Assembly: GCF_021295315.1 (NCBI RefSeq)
Contig: NZ_JAIMJA010000024.1
Span: 1 to 62,102 of the forward strand
From: Motilimonas cestriensis
GTDB lineage: Bacteria; Pseudomonadota; Gammaproteobacteria; Enterobacterales; CBDFNC01
DNA: 62,102 nucleotides
Reading direction: 5' to 3'
In this document: positions 20,266 through 29,189 of the stretch, piece by piece
Layout: the number at the start of each line of letters is the position of its first letter
How positions within the stretch are numbered: the first letter of the stretch is position 1
The notes under the pieces: generated by a model
What the model was told of the DNA's origin: nothing
What the model saw: only the letters and a program-made list of their open reading frames with translations
Database searches by the model: none
Made by a program: the position numbers and the translations under genes

Positions 20266-21387
20266 TTATCCTCTTGCGCTAGCAGTCATCGAGATCATTG
20301 ACAGTAGTTCGCGCAGTCCTTTAGCAAACTTGCCTGACTGAGCCGCAATCGGTTGACCGAGGCGCTCAGACTGTTCAAACGCTTTAGCTTCAAATGGCAA
20401 GGTTAAGGCAACGCTAAGATTAGCACCGTTACCTAGATCGGAGGAATTAACTCGGCCACTGCGCTGACGGTCTTGGTTAGCGACCAATAATTTACGCTGC
20501 TGTGATTGACCACTTGCCTGCAGTTTAGACAAATAACGAAAGCTATTTAAGCTGAGATTATTCATATAAATACATAAATCCGCTTGCGCAAGCACATCCA
20601 GCATAGCGGGCTGACGCAAGTCAGGTAAATCGACAATCAAGGTACTGTAATGCTCAGCGATAGCATGTATACACTGGCCTAATTGTGCAGCCGATGCATC
20701 ACTAAAATGGCTATTTTGATCATAAAAAAGATGCAGTTTATCTGTCACTTGATGCGCACTATGAGCCAGCAAGGTAGCATCAATGCGATCAGGCTGCTGT
20801 AAAATGTTGTTCAGCGCCGGTTCATAATCCACCCCTAACAGAATCGGATGCTGGCTATGAAACACATCCAAGTCGACTAATGCTACTTGCTGATTTTGCT
20901 CGGTAGCCATTAGCCACGCTAAGTTGGCTGCCACTGTACTGGTGCCGCTACCACCCGCGCAACCTACCACACAAATAATCCGCCCTTGGCGTAAAGATTG
21001 CGTTACTGGTTGGCCTAATAAATGGCGGATACTAGCGCGTAGCGCATCGATATCAACAGGAGTCGAGTGGTAATCATTCACTCCTGAAAACAGTAATTGG
21101 CGATAAAGATTAACGTCTTTCTTATCACCTAATACCAACAATTTCATTTGCGGCGGACATACCTGCGCCAAGTCGGATAATGCCAACGCCAAACCTGAAC
21201 AATCTCCAGCATCAACAATTAAAATATCAGGGGCACCGTGCTTGATACACCACTGTTTAGCTTGGGCAATAGTGCCTAACTGGATAGCGGCATCAATTTG
21301 ATCTTGCTCTGCAAGGGCCAGTTTTAGGGCGTACTCAGTGCTGTTGGCTAACACAAATACCGCCATTTTGGTGGTTGCTTTGGCCAT
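20266..21387 (-). CDS. tadZ: TadZ/CpaE-like localisation ATPase
   Basis: A 373-residue protein with an N-terminal atypical receiver-like domain (about 1-130) and a C-terminal MinD/ParA-like domain whose deviant Walker A reads CAGGSGTSTVAANL instead of the usual KGGxGKT. A SIMIBI-type ATPase with such a receiver is typical of TadZ/CpaE, which places the pilus machine in the cell, often at a pole. The ATG at 21385-21387 (MAKATTK) is preferred; it lies 2 bp past the stop of the previous gene and the next upstream start would be a TTG. Confidence 0.88.
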   Translation of the reverse strand: MAKATTKMAVFVLANSTEYALKLALAEQDQIDAAIQLGTIAQAKQWCIKHGAPDILIVDAGDCSGLALALSDLAQVCPPQMKLLVLGDKKDVNLYRQLLFSGVNDYHSTPVDIDALRASIRHLLGQPVTQSLRQGRIICVVGCAGGSGTSTVAANLAWLMATEQNQQVALVDLDVFHSQHPILLGVDYEPALNNILQQPDRIDATLLAHSAHQVTDKLHLFYDQNSHFSDASAAQLGQCIHAIAEHYSTLIVDLPDLRQPAMLDVLAQADLCIYMNNLSLNSFRYLSKLQASGQSQQRKLLVANQDRQRSGRVNSSDLGNGANLSVALTLPFEAKAFEQSERLGQPIAAQSGKFAKGLRELLSMISMTASARG

Positions 21388-21389
21388 GA

Positions 21390-21959
21390 TCAATCCCCTG
21401 TCACTTGCTGTTTATCACTCATTTTAATTTTGCCATCGAATAAACGCTGTACTGCGCCCACATCAAGAGCACTGGAACTCACTACATACTCCTCCCCTTG
21501 ATGCCAAGTAGCTGGTTTCACTAGCGCACTGTGCATATTGCGGCGCATCGCGCAGGCGGGCACTGACAGAGATTCTTGATATTGACTAAAGCGGCAACTA
21601 TTTTGCTGCAACGTCACCGCTATATTAACCTGATAATCCATTGCCCCTGTTTGACGATGTAAGCTCACAGGCAGCTGTAACCATTGACTTAACTGCGTAT
21701 CAAGCTGTTGCAGTTGTTCAGTTGACAAGTTCGGGCCAGTTAACTGGATCGCCACTTTACCTTGTTCATTACGTTGTGCCACCGGCGCTAAGTAATGCTG
21801 CAACGAACTAAACAGCTGTGATGACGCAACTTGATAGTTAAGTTGATCTTGATATTGGGCAATCGCCGCGACTTGCTCCTCTGTGCTCATCGGCGTACAC
21901 GCTGAAAGTAGCCCTAATACTGGCAATGCCAGCCATGCTGTATTATTCACTGTTGCCAT
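21390..21959 (-). CDS. rcpB: RcpB/CpaD-like pilus lipoprotein
   Basis: The ATG at 21957-21959 starts 1 bp after the secretin stop and gives a 189-residue lipoprotein (LLSACTPM). A longer frame exists but would run into the secretin gene. Position between the secretin and TadZ genes, size, and a C-terminal segment with conserved C, RN and SALDVGAVQRLFDGK fit the CpaD/RcpB group, outer-membrane lipoproteins that support the Tad secretin. Sequence conservation in this group is low, so the assignment leans on gene order. Confidence 0.75.
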   Translation of the reverse strand: MATVNNTAWLALPVLGLLSACTPMSTEEQVAAIAQYQDQLNYQVASSQLFSSLQHYLAPVAQRNEQGKVAIQLTGPNLSTEQLQQLDTQLSQWLQLPVSLHRQTGAMDYQVNIAVTLQQNSCRFSQYQESLSVPACAMRRNMHSALVKPATWHQGEEYVVSSSALDVGAVQRLFDGKIKMSDKQQVTGD

Positions 21960-21960
21960 C

Positions 21961-23340
21961 TTAAAATTCATAACCATAGTCCCCAAAAACACGAGTGGGC
22001 GCGTTGCTAAAATCACCTTGCTTACCAAAAAATAATCGTTCAAAACGGCTCGCAGGTCGAAACTCATCCAGCGGGCTGCGTAACAAATTAGCTGCGCTAG
22101 TTGGCTCGACTAAACGTGCCGTCGCGATGATCACTAACTCGCTTTCTGAATTTTGGTAACTATTGGTACTGAACAGCGGGCTCAGGTACGGGATCTCACC
22201 AAGAAAAGGCAATGACTCAACCTTGTGATCGCGATAGGTGCGAATTAGCCCCGCCAACGCAAAGCTTTGCCCATCGGCTAACTCGATTGTAGTGGTGGTG
22301 CGACGAGCTTCAATGCCCGGCACTTCAACGCCCGCAATCGACACACTGTGCTCACGGCTCAAGGTCGACACCTCTGGCGATACTGTTAAACTAATTCGCT
22401 TATTACTCATTAAGGTTGGGGTTAGCTCAAGCGAGATACCGAATTTTTTAAATTCAATCGACACGCCATCATCACCATTGTCTACAGGGAAAGGAAACTC
22501 ACCACCCGACATAAACGTGGCAGCTTCACCCGATTTAGCGGTTAGATTGGGCTCAGCCAATACACTAACTAAGCTATTTTCAACCAAGGCATCCACAATG
22601 GCATTAATGTTCTTTTTCTTCACGCCATTGGCAGAAGCCATTGCATTACCAAATTGATTGCCTGGCGATACACCCAGCTCTAAATATTCACCAACCGCAC
22701 TCCAACGCAAACCCAGTTGTTCACTGGTGGCACGTTGCATTTCAATGATCCTTATCGAAATATTGATTTGATCTGAGCCCGATAGGGTTAACTGATTCAA
22801 TACATTTTGATACTCACCGCTGCCACCACCCGGTACCGCCGACCCTTCTACTGCTTGCACGGGGGCACTGGTGCCCAGCGTTGCACCTAGTGAATCGTTA
22901 AACAATCCTTTAGCAAACCCCTGTGCCATGCTGAGCACTTCGTGCGCTTGTAATGGGTTGTCTACTTCTCCTGAGACAATAACCAAGCCTTCTTCCACTT
23001 TGAAATCAAGAGCTAAATGTGGGAAACGTTGCTTAGCTTGTTGAGTTAACGGCGTAATATCAGCCGCAACCTTAATTCTAAAGTGCGCTAACGTTTGTTC
23101 GTCGCTCCCAACGACAATCAAATCGGTGGACCCCATTTTTTTACCGTACACCAATACACTGCGGGTAGACGGAGTGTGTACCATTGCCAATTCTGGATTG
23201 GCTAAAAACACATCCTGGATATTTCCATCCAACTCAAGCAATTTACTTTGATCAACTTGCAGCAAAATAGTTTTTACCAACGCACTGCTTGCACTCGCAG
23301 GCAACGCCTGCAACATGAAAAATATAAGTAGAATACGCAT
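21961..23340 (-). CDS. rcpA: Tad pilus outer-membrane secretin (RcpA/CpaC)
   Basis: A 459-residue secretin with a cleaved signal peptide (MRILLIFFMLQALPASASS), an N-terminal BON/POTRA-like region specific to Tad secretins (about 20-160, with LLELDGNIQDVFLANPE and LIVVGSDEQTLAHFRI) and a C-terminal secretin pore domain (VPGIEARRTTTTIELADGQS then FALAGLIR). It would form the outer-membrane channel for the Flp pilus. It begins 3 bp after rcpC. No lesion is seen. Confidence 0.93.
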   Translation of the reverse strand: MRILLIFFMLQALPASASSALVKTILLQVDQSKLLELDGNIQDVFLANPELAMVHTPSTRSVLVYGKKMGSTDLIVVGSDEQTLAHFRIKVAADITPLTQQAKQRFPHLALDFKVEEGLVIVSGEVDNPLQAHEVLSMAQGFAKGLFNDSLGATLGTSAPVQAVEGSAVPGGGSGEYQNVLNQLTLSGSDQINISIRIIEMQRATSEQLGLRWSAVGEYLELGVSPGNQFGNAMASANGVKKKNINAIVDALVENSLVSVLAEPNLTAKSGEAATFMSGGEFPFPVDNGDDGVSIEFKKFGISLELTPTLMSNKRISLTVSPEVSTLSREHSVSIAGVEVPGIEARRTTTTIELADGQSFALAGLIRTYRDHKVESLPFLGEIPYLSPLFSTNSYQNSESELVIIATARLVEPTSAANLLRSPLDEFRPASRFERLFFGKQGDFSNAPTRVFGDYGYEF

Positions 23341-23343
23341 TAC

Positions 23344-24237
23344 TTAACCTGCTTTTTGTTCACTGCTGGAGAGACTTAACGTGTCGCCGCGAAAAATTCG
23401 AATGCCTTTGCCCGGCTGTTTGTTAGGATGATGATTTTCAGATACATCTTGTGCCCAAATTATTTTTGGTACAGCTGTTCGCGGCATGGTTAAATCCTCT
23501 CGCCCCCGCAATACCAATGAAATATCGCCCAACCGATCGGCGAGTAGCAGCCGTGCAGCATTGTCCGGTGTTAACTCAAACGTAACATTGACCGGCTCAA
23601 ACTGATGGCTACCTGGTTCAACGACAATTTTTTCTGTGCCGGCCAACTGCGCCGCAATTGCCAATAGCTTAATGTTTTCCAATACAATCTCAGCAGATAA
23701 CCGATTAGGCACGGCTTGACCTTGTGCATCATTAACCGACTCATTTTCACTGGCAAGAATGATATCAACGCGATTACCGGGGCGGAGTAAGCCGTGACTA
23801 ACCGCTGCGGGATTCAACGCAAGTGTCACTGCACGCATACCTGGTGACATCATTGAAGACAAGTAATGACTTTGTTCTGGGCGAATAATGTCATCTACGG
23901 TAAGTATTTGACCAGCAACCAGATTACGAGTTACTAGACTGCCTTCTAACTGCGCAGGATCAATGAAGCCATATAAAAACATCGCATCTAAATGAACTTG
24001 GCTCGATTCAGGTAAGGTTTGCCACACCAGATCTTGGCCACGTAAAAATGCCCCCGCTTGCAATGGGTAATTGGCGATTAACACTTGAGCCAAATTACGC
24101 TCTGGACTAGGGGGAGTTTCCGCTTGAGGCGTAATAGTAGCCGGCGATTTACCGGCGGGCTGTTGGTTTAACCAGGCCATCAAAAGTAGCAACGAGAGCA
24201 AAACCACCGCCGCTAAGATGAATAAGGATTTTTTCAT
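23344..24237 (-). CDS. rcpC: RcpC/CpaB-like pilus assembly protein
   Basis: A 297-residue periplasmic protein with an N-terminal membrane helix (KKSLFILAAVVLLSLLLLMA) and the SAF/RcpC domains of the CpaB family (MRAVTLALNPAAVSHGLLRPG-N-V-DIIL). CpaB/RcpC is needed for Flp pili; its beta-clip fold suggests peptidoglycan or pilus contact. I prefer the ATG at 24235-24237; a GTG at 24246 overlapping the tadV stop would add three residues. Confidence 0.87.
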   Translation of the reverse strand: MKKSLFILAAVVLLSLLLLMAWLNQQPAGKSPATITPQAETPPSPERNLAQVLIANYPLQAGAFLRGQDLVWQTLPESSQVHLDAMFLYGFIDPAQLEGSLVTRNLVAGQILTVDDIIRPEQSHYLSSMMSPGMRAVTLALNPAAVSHGLLRPGNRVDIILASENESVNDAQGQAVPNRLSAEIVLENIKLLAIAAQLAGTEKIVVEPGSHQFEPVNVTFELTPDNAARLLLADRLGDISLVLRGREDLTMPRTAVPKIIWAQDVSENHHPNKQPGKGIRIFRGDTLSLSSSEQKAG

Positions 24238-24242
24238 TATGT

Positions 24243-24689
24243 TCACAATTTCAAATAGGGCACGGTGAAAAATGCTCCAAGGGAGATAGCAATAGCGTAA
24301 GGCACGCTATTTACCGGACGAATAATGATGGCTTGTCGTGCATTCAGCTGATTACATAGCAACAATAACAAACTCACTGCGCCACCAATCAATCCTGTCA
24401 CGACGAAAAACCATCCGACATTTTCTTGCGCGGCGTATGCCAAAATGCCTAACAATTTACTGTCGCCAGCGCCCAAGATACGATAGTGGAACAGCACTAT
24501 ACCCACTACTAGCGTGACAAACGCTAATAGCAAGTATTGGATCTGAAAAGGCACTGTAACCACTACAACTAGCAGCAACAACAGGCTAACTTTATTCGGT
24601 ATTATTCGGTTTTTTAGATCTTTGTATGCGATCCAAGCCAGCAATGTAAAACTCAAAAACTGGCTAACAACCAGGGTGTTATTCACCAC
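24243..24689 (-). CDS. tadV: Prepilin peptidase of the Tad system (TadV/CpaA)
   Basis: A 148-residue, single-domain type IV prepilin peptidase. Both catalytic aspartates of the family are present: D24 in YKDLKNRIIPN and D76 in GAGDSKLL. Most of the rest is membrane helices. It would cleave the leaders of Flp, TadE and TadF. The start is a GTG inside the end of flp (11-bp overlap), which suggests translational coupling. It lacks the N-methylase domain of PilD, as is usual for Tad peptidases. Confidence 0.9.
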   Translation of the reverse strand: MVNNTLVVSQFLSFTLLAWIAYKDLKNRIIPNKVSLLLLLVVVVTVPFQIQYLLLAFVTLVVGIVLFHYRILGAGDSKLLGILAYAAQENVGWFFVVTGLIGGAVSLLLLLCNQLNARQAIIIRPVNSVPYAIAISLGAFFTVPYLKL

Positions 24690-24882
24690 TACTGCTCATA
24701 TTAAGCCCTTCTGTAATTGCTAAAAATTTCTCTTTTAATGCGGTAATAAAAATACCGTCTGCGCCAAAAATGGCAAGGATCCCAGCGGCAAGACCTGCTG
24801 CCAAAATGCCGTACTCGATTGCCGTTGCACCACTTTCATCACGGCTGTAACACGATAACAAACGAAATAGTTTTTTATTCAA
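24679..24882 (-). CDS. flp: Flp major pilin
   Basis: The pilin subunit of the Tad pilus. The leader ends in RDESG and the mature pilin begins ATAIEYG, the Flp signature with glutamate at +5 and tyrosine at +6, followed by a hydrophobic helix. I choose a TTG start (24880-24882) giving MNKKLFRLL, which is the normal form of a Flp leader and has a GGAG ribosome-binding site 6 bp upstream (24889-24892). The ATG at 24892-24894 has no ribosome-binding site and would add MEFI. With the TTG the precursor is 67 residues. It is the first gene of the operon, directly after the Fur-box promoter. Confidence 0.88.
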   Translation of the reverse strand: MNKKLFRLLSCYSRDESGATAIEYGILAAGLAAGILAIFGADGIFITALKEKFLAITEGLNMSSSGE

Positions 24883-24907
24883 AATAAACTCCATTACAAA
24901 TACAAAT

Positions 24908-24926
24908 GATATTGAATATCATTATC
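24908..24926. promoter_or_regulatory. Fur box on the flp promoter
   Basis: This 19-bp site matches the classical Fur consensus (GATAATGATAATCATTATC) at 16 of 19 positions, counted by eye. A perfect palindrome ATGATAT-TGA-ATATCAT (24906-24922) overlaps it. The site covers the expected start of flp transcription, so iron-loaded Fur bound here would block it. Binding is inferred, not shown. Confidence 0.75.
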
Positions 24927-24929
24927 ATA

Positions 24930-24957
24930 ATTATAATTGGCAAAAATATATGGTCAA
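24930..24957 (-). promoter_or_regulatory. Sigma-70 promoter of the Tad operon
   Basis: Read on the minus strand: -35 TTGACC (24952-24957), a 16-bp spacer and a perfect -10 TATAAT (24930-24935). Transcription would start near 24922-24924, within the Fur box, about 40 bp before the chosen flp start codon. Confidence 0.7.
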
Positions 24958-25064
24958 CCTTTTATTTTATAAAACACCAAAACAGAATGCTAATGTAGAA
25001 ATAAAAACCAAAAAACCAATCAAAGATCTACTTATTACCATAAATTTAGGTTAAATTACCAAAT

Positions 25065-25083
25065 GATAATGATTATCAATATT
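25065..25083. promoter_or_regulatory. Second Fur box, facing the lipoprotein genes
   Basis: This site also matches the Fur consensus at 16 of 19 positions (core GATAATGATTATCA). It overlaps the likely -35 region of the plus-strand promoter for the 1068-residue lipoprotein, about 120 bp upstream of its ATG. The two Fur boxes are about 140 bp apart and serve opposite strands. Confidence 0.72.
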
Positions 25084-25101
25084 GTAATTGGTATTTTTAA
25101 T
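25073..25101 (+). promoter_or_regulatory. Possible promoter of the lipoprotein pair
   Basis: TTATCA (25073-25078) and TTTAAT (25096-25101) are separated by 17 bp; each matches the sigma-70 consensus at 4 of 6 positions. The -35 lies in the Fur box. The rest of the leader down to the gene is AT-rich. A short hairpin GGTATT/AATACC sits at about 25090-25104. Confidence 0.45.
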
Positions 25102-25205
25102 ACCATTTTTTGCTAAAAACTCTAAAAAATTAAAAGGGTGGCAGGCGTAAAAGTGGACTTTAATTCTAAATAGATGAATAAAAATTCAATAGTAGGTATA
25201 TAGAC

Positions 25206-28200
25206 ATGCAATTTAAACCTTCGGCGATCATGCTGGCTCTTAGCTTTGGTCTCACGGCTTGTGGTGGTGGGGGTGGTGATACCACTACGGCGATAACAAC
25301 ACCTGCACCAGTTCCCAATAACCACGTAACACCGACTCCAGTTATAACACCGACTGCCGCACCTGATGATTTAACACCCGTAGTGACGCCGCCCCCAACA
25401 ACCGCGAGTGAAATTACCATTACTGGCCAAGTGTACGGCGCAACCAACAACCCATTTAACGTAAAAATTTGTGCTGGTAACACCTGTGCTGATGAAACGA
25501 CAATCACCGAAGATGGAACATTTTCTTACTTAGCTAAACTCAGTCAGTGGCCAACCGAACAGCCCTTAGTGATTGAAGTCGCCTCCATTGCTCAGCCTGC
25601 GTTAAAGTACCGCTCAGTGCTCGGAAGCTGGACCGAGCTATCGCTACTCGACAGTAATAGTGACCTACTGCTTGATGTGAGTGAACACAGCGATCTGTAC
25701 ATCACCCCAATCAACTTAGTTATGTCAACATTGGCACTGCAACAGTCAAGCACCACGCTCCAAAGCCGCAGCAACGTGACTCCAGCCGCACTAGATACGC
25801 CAACAAAAGCGCAAATAACCCAGTTAAAACAATTACTGTCAGACAATGATGCATTAAGTAAATTAGCGCTCAATACTGAGCAAGTTACGCAACTTAATGA
25901 TTACGTGCTAGAGCTAAATAAAGACAAAGCCAACTCGTGGGATCCCAATGTTTACAGTGGTGAAATACGTCTGGCGTTCTCTACTGAGCAACTCACATAT
26001 TTACAAGCTGCCCAGCTAGATCAGATACAATTTTTTACCTTAAACGCCCAACAAATTGAAACACTCCATAAAAGTAGTTCCGCCAATAAAATTGTGCAGT
26101 TACCCTCAGAGAAATTGGCCGAGATACAGCAAAGACCCGTGTTTACCACCGAGTATTTGCTGTCATTGGCCGCACTATTAAGTGCCACTCATCCTAATCA
26201 AGATGGCGCGTCAATTCCTGTGATCAGTACAGACTTGAACGCCTTAATTAGCGCATTGGTACAATCACGATTAACCACACCAACCCAAACGGCCCTTGAA
26301 GCATATCAAGCACACGCATTAGCCGCCAATGTCAGCTTACCCACCGAAATAGAATCGCTCTTCAATACCCAATTTATGGCATTCAAGAATGCCAATTACG
26401 AGTCAGAATTTAAGGCTACCCTGCTGGCATTAAAACCCCTTAAACACCTATCCTTAGCTGGCGCGTTTCCTACGCAATTTCAACAAGTAAAAATCAGCGT
26501 GTTATTAGGTGCAAAAGACAGCCCAGATAAGGACTCTTATCACTACACCGGAGAGCATCCACCGCGAATTATCAGCATACCACTCACTGATGCCAGCGGA
26601 AAAACGAGTCACCAAATCGATGCATCGGCTGGACAATATCAAGTCAACCTTTCGCTGTTGGACACGGCTGGTACGTTTGAGTTTTGTCAACCCGGTAAAC
26701 GCGGCGAAGAATGGGGTGCGATCACCGATGATAACGTACAAGATACCCTCACTGTCGTCGCTACCGATTTAGCAACCGGCGTAGAATTACGGTCCGTGCT
26801 TGGGTCAATGTGCGAGCTGGCAAAGTTAGATTCCAATGCGAATGGAGTGCTAGAGAGCCAAGAATACTCACGCTTAAATCTGAGTTTTTTAAGCACAGCT
26901 AACACCGCTTTACTCGCTAAATCTACCTTGACTGGGGCTGGTTTCCCGAGTGATTGGCGACCTTATACTATTGCCGAACTCGATGAGAAAATCGCTGCAC
27001 TGCCTGCTCCCCAAGCAGAGTTGATTGCAAGTATGGCCGCCCTGCAAGCCGCACAAAACTTATATGGGGAGCCTTTAAGCTTTGCCGAAGAAGTCAGTTT
27101 TTATTACGATTTACTAGCGCTGCTCAACATTAAAAAAGGCGGTGAATATGGCCGACTGTCGAACAATAATCTGATCCCGACCGTCAATGATATCTTGACC
27201 AAGCTAGGTGAGCACTCAGCGGTTACACCAATTTTGTTGCAGAATAATGACAAGAATATCTCCCACATCATGGCGGAAGGCTTAGCACTGCTAAACCAGT
27301 CCAGTACAGATAAACTCATGTTGCAGCAACCCGCTGGAAACTGGTTTGAAAGTTATGAAAACAGCCACCTTGCTGCTGTTTGTTTTGACGTGCTCAATGA
27401 CCAACAAATTATTGGTCTTGGGATCGCGGGGCAAGGCAAGGCTGCCGATGGCTCTTATTGGGTCAGTCTGATTTGGCATCCTCAAGCTGGCGCGGCAAGC
27501 TACCAAGTAGCGTGGGATGCTCAAGCATTTAATGACATAAACCAAGCCGCTAGCAACATAACGGTAAGCGATAATCGAGCGACAATCAAAGGGCTAACCC
27601 AATGGCAGGCTTACCAAATTCGTGTAAGCTCTAATGTTGGCCAAGCTAGCGCACCTCTGACTTATACAGCGGGGCAAAAATTCATTTCTGACACTAAAGT
27701 CACTGCTGGTCTCGCAAGTGATGACAGCCATCGTGGCCGTGACAGCGATACATCTTGTGATCCACTCAGCGGTCAAGCCGTCAACAGTGATCGCGATGGT
27801 GCGCTCGGCGCGCGTTATTTAAAACTAGATCACGCCAGTCAACCCCTTGCTCGTCAAGATTTGTCGGTGAAGCAACTTGATTTCGCTTGTGCCGTAGATT
27901 TACAAACTGGCTTAGTTTGGCAAACCCGCAAGCAACTTAAAGACAGTGATCCTTACAGTATTCACGATGAAAAAAATCAGTTTGCTTACGATGAAACTGC
28001 CGACCCAGCCACCTTTAATGGTAGCTGTGCACTCCCCGGCCAAGACGCCTTATCTAGCGATCCTATGGTCTGTAACGTTGCTAATCAAATAAAGTGGGTT
28101 AACGAGAGCAACCTTTGTGGCTTGAGTAACTGGCGCTTGCCAAATGTGCAAGAAATTTACTCATTGGCTAATCTTCGTGGCGACCAAAGCGTTAACTTCG

Positions 28201-28412
28201 ACACTCGCTACTTCCCACTCTCTGAACTTATCTACTCTAACTATGAGCTACACGGTTTATGGCTACAAGAGCAACATCACAGCGAAAACAAAGCGATGAG
28301 CATGATGCCAAATTTACACGTCAGTACAGCTTGGGACAAAAAAACCAAACCTAATACCGTTCAGCTAGTCAGTGATGGTTTCAACTTCACCACCACGCAA
28401 GGAAACAATTAA
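25206..28412 (+). CDS. Large multidomain surface lipoprotein with C-terminal DUF1566 (Lcl) domain
   Basis: A 1068-residue exported protein. The signal peptide ends in LTAC (C19) followed by a glycine run, so it is probably an outer-membrane lipoprotein. A Thr/Pro-rich linker (about 25-68) follows. The body contains two related units: RSVLGSWTELSLLDSNSD at 136 and RSVLGSMCELAKLDSNAN at 529, each with an EF-hand-like acidic loop (DSNSDLLLDVSE and DSNANGVLESQE). A fibronectin type III-like segment (about 750-825) and a C-terminal DUF1566 domain (about 893-1065, TGLVWQ and WRLPNVQEI) complete it. DUF1566 occurs at the C-terminus of Legionella collagen-like adhesin. No function is established; surface attachment is a guess from context. 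It is divergent from flp. Confidence 0.8.
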   Translation: MQFKPSAIMLALSFGLTACGGGGGDTTTAITTPAPVPNNHVTPTPVITPTAAPDDLTPVVTPPPTTASEITITGQVYGATNNPFNVKICAGNTCADETTITEDGTFSYLAKLSQWPTEQPLVIEVASIAQPALKYRSVLGSWTELSLLDSNSDLLLDVSEHSDLYITPINLVMSTLALQQSSTTLQSRSNVTPAALDTPTKAQITQLKQLLSDNDALSKLALNTEQVTQLNDYVLELNKDKANSWDPNVYSGEIRLAFSTEQLTYLQAAQLDQIQFFTLNAQQIETLHKSSSANKIVQLPSEKLAEIQQRPVFTTEYLLSLAALLSATHPNQDGASIPVISTDLNALISALVQSRLTTPTQTALEAYQAHALAANVSLPTEIESLFNTQFMAFKNANYESEFKATLLALKPLKHLSLAGAFPTQFQQVKISVLLGAKDSPDKDSYHYTGEHPPRIISIPLTDASGKTSHQIDASAGQYQVNLSLLDTAGTFEFCQPGKRGEEWGAITDDNVQDTLTVVATDLATGVELRSVLGSMCELAKLDSNANGVLESQEYSRLNLSFLSTANTALLAKSTLTGAGFPSDWRPYTIAELDEKIAALPAPQAELIASMAALQAAQNLYGEPLSFAEEVSFYYDLLALLNIKKGGEYGRLSNNNLIPTVNDILTKLGEHSAVTPILLQNNDKNISHIMAEGLALLNQSSTDKLMLQQPAGNWFESYENSHLAAVCFDVLNDQQIIGLGIAGQGKAADGSYWVSLIWHPQAGAASYQVAWDAQAFNDINQAASNITVSDNRATIKGLTQWQAYQIRVSSNVGQASAPLTYTAGQKFISDTKVTAGLASDDSHRGRDSDTSCDPLSGQAVNSDRDGALGARYLKLDHASQPLARQDLSVKQLDFACAVDLQTGLVWQTRKQLKDSDPYSIHDEKNQFAYDETADPATFNGSCALPGQDALSSDPMVCNVANQIKWVNESNLCGLSNWRLPNVQEIYSLANLRGDQSVNFDTRYFPLSELIYSNYELHGLWLQEQHHSENKAMSMMPNLHVSTAWDKKTKPNTVQLVSDGFNFTTTQGNN

Positions 28413-29116
28413 TGAACAAGACATTTACTTTATCCTCAATTATCTCTTGCTTACTATTGGGTAATGCGGCCATCGCCCAGCCTATATGTGAGGCAAATTT
28501 CGAGCCGACGAGTAACCCAGATGATCGCTTTGAAACTCAAGAATTGTCGACCAATGCAGGCATGATCAAGGTGATTAATGACCGAGCCACTGGATTGCAA
28601 TGGGCATACTGCCCGTATGGTCAAACTCCGAGTGCAGATTTAGCCAGTTGTGAAGGCGAGGCTCAGCCCATTGGCACTATGCGTGATAAGAATAAACACC
28701 AATTACTAGAAGATACGTTAACGCAAGAAAATGCCCGTTTAGGTGAGAGCGCTCATTTATGGCGTGCGCCTAATACACATGAATTAATGAGTATTTTTAA
28801 CGGTAAATGCACACCGGCCATTTATCATGCGTTTTCATTCGAGATCAATAAAACCGACGAAGAAATTCAAGCAATGATCGATACAAGAGTAAATTGGTGG
28901 GATCCAAAGGTTACCGAAGCTGAACGAAACTTTGCGGATGAGCAAAGAATGAAAGGCAATGCTTATCGCTATTTACCTTTCACTACAGATACCAGTGCAA
29001 AAGTTGCGTCGGATGGCTATCAAACTGTTATTTTTTCTAATGCTTACAGTGTTACCTCAACGGTGAATACGTGGCCAGGATTACTGCGCTTAGTCAGGTC
29101 GATTCCTGTTCAATAA
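28412..29116 (+). CDS. Secreted DUF1566-domain protein
   Basis: A 234-residue protein with a cleavable signal peptide (about residues 1-22, ending near NAAIAQ) and a DUF1566-type domain over most of its length (ATGLQWAYCPYG, then WRAPNTHELMSIFNG, and a C-terminal WPGLLRLVRS). Paired cysteines suggest disulfides. Its ATG overlaps the stop of the large lipoprotein (TAATG), so the two are translationally coupled and probably work together. It resembles the C-terminal domain of its neighbour, so the pair may have arisen by duplication. The function is unknown. Confidence 0.8.
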   Translation: MNKTFTLSSIISCLLLGNAAIAQPICEANFEPTSNPDDRFETQELSTNAGMIKVINDRATGLQWAYCPYGQTPSADLASCEGEAQPIGTMRDKNKHQLLEDTLTQENARLGESAHLWRAPNTHELMSIFNGKCTPAIYHAFSFEINKTDEEIQAMIDTRVNWWDPKVTEAERNFADEQRMKGNAYRYLPFTTDTSAKVASDGYQTVIFSNAYSVTSTVNTWPGLLRLVRSIPVQ

Positions 29117-29189
29117 TTCTGAGAGGAACTATTTGAAAACTGCATTCACTTAATGAACCTGAACTCGGGATAAAAATAAGGGAACTAAA

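Noticed and set aside
24892-24894. ATG as the start of flp
   Set aside because: No ribosome-binding site precedes it, and the ATG itself forms part of the GGAG site for the TTG start four codons further on.
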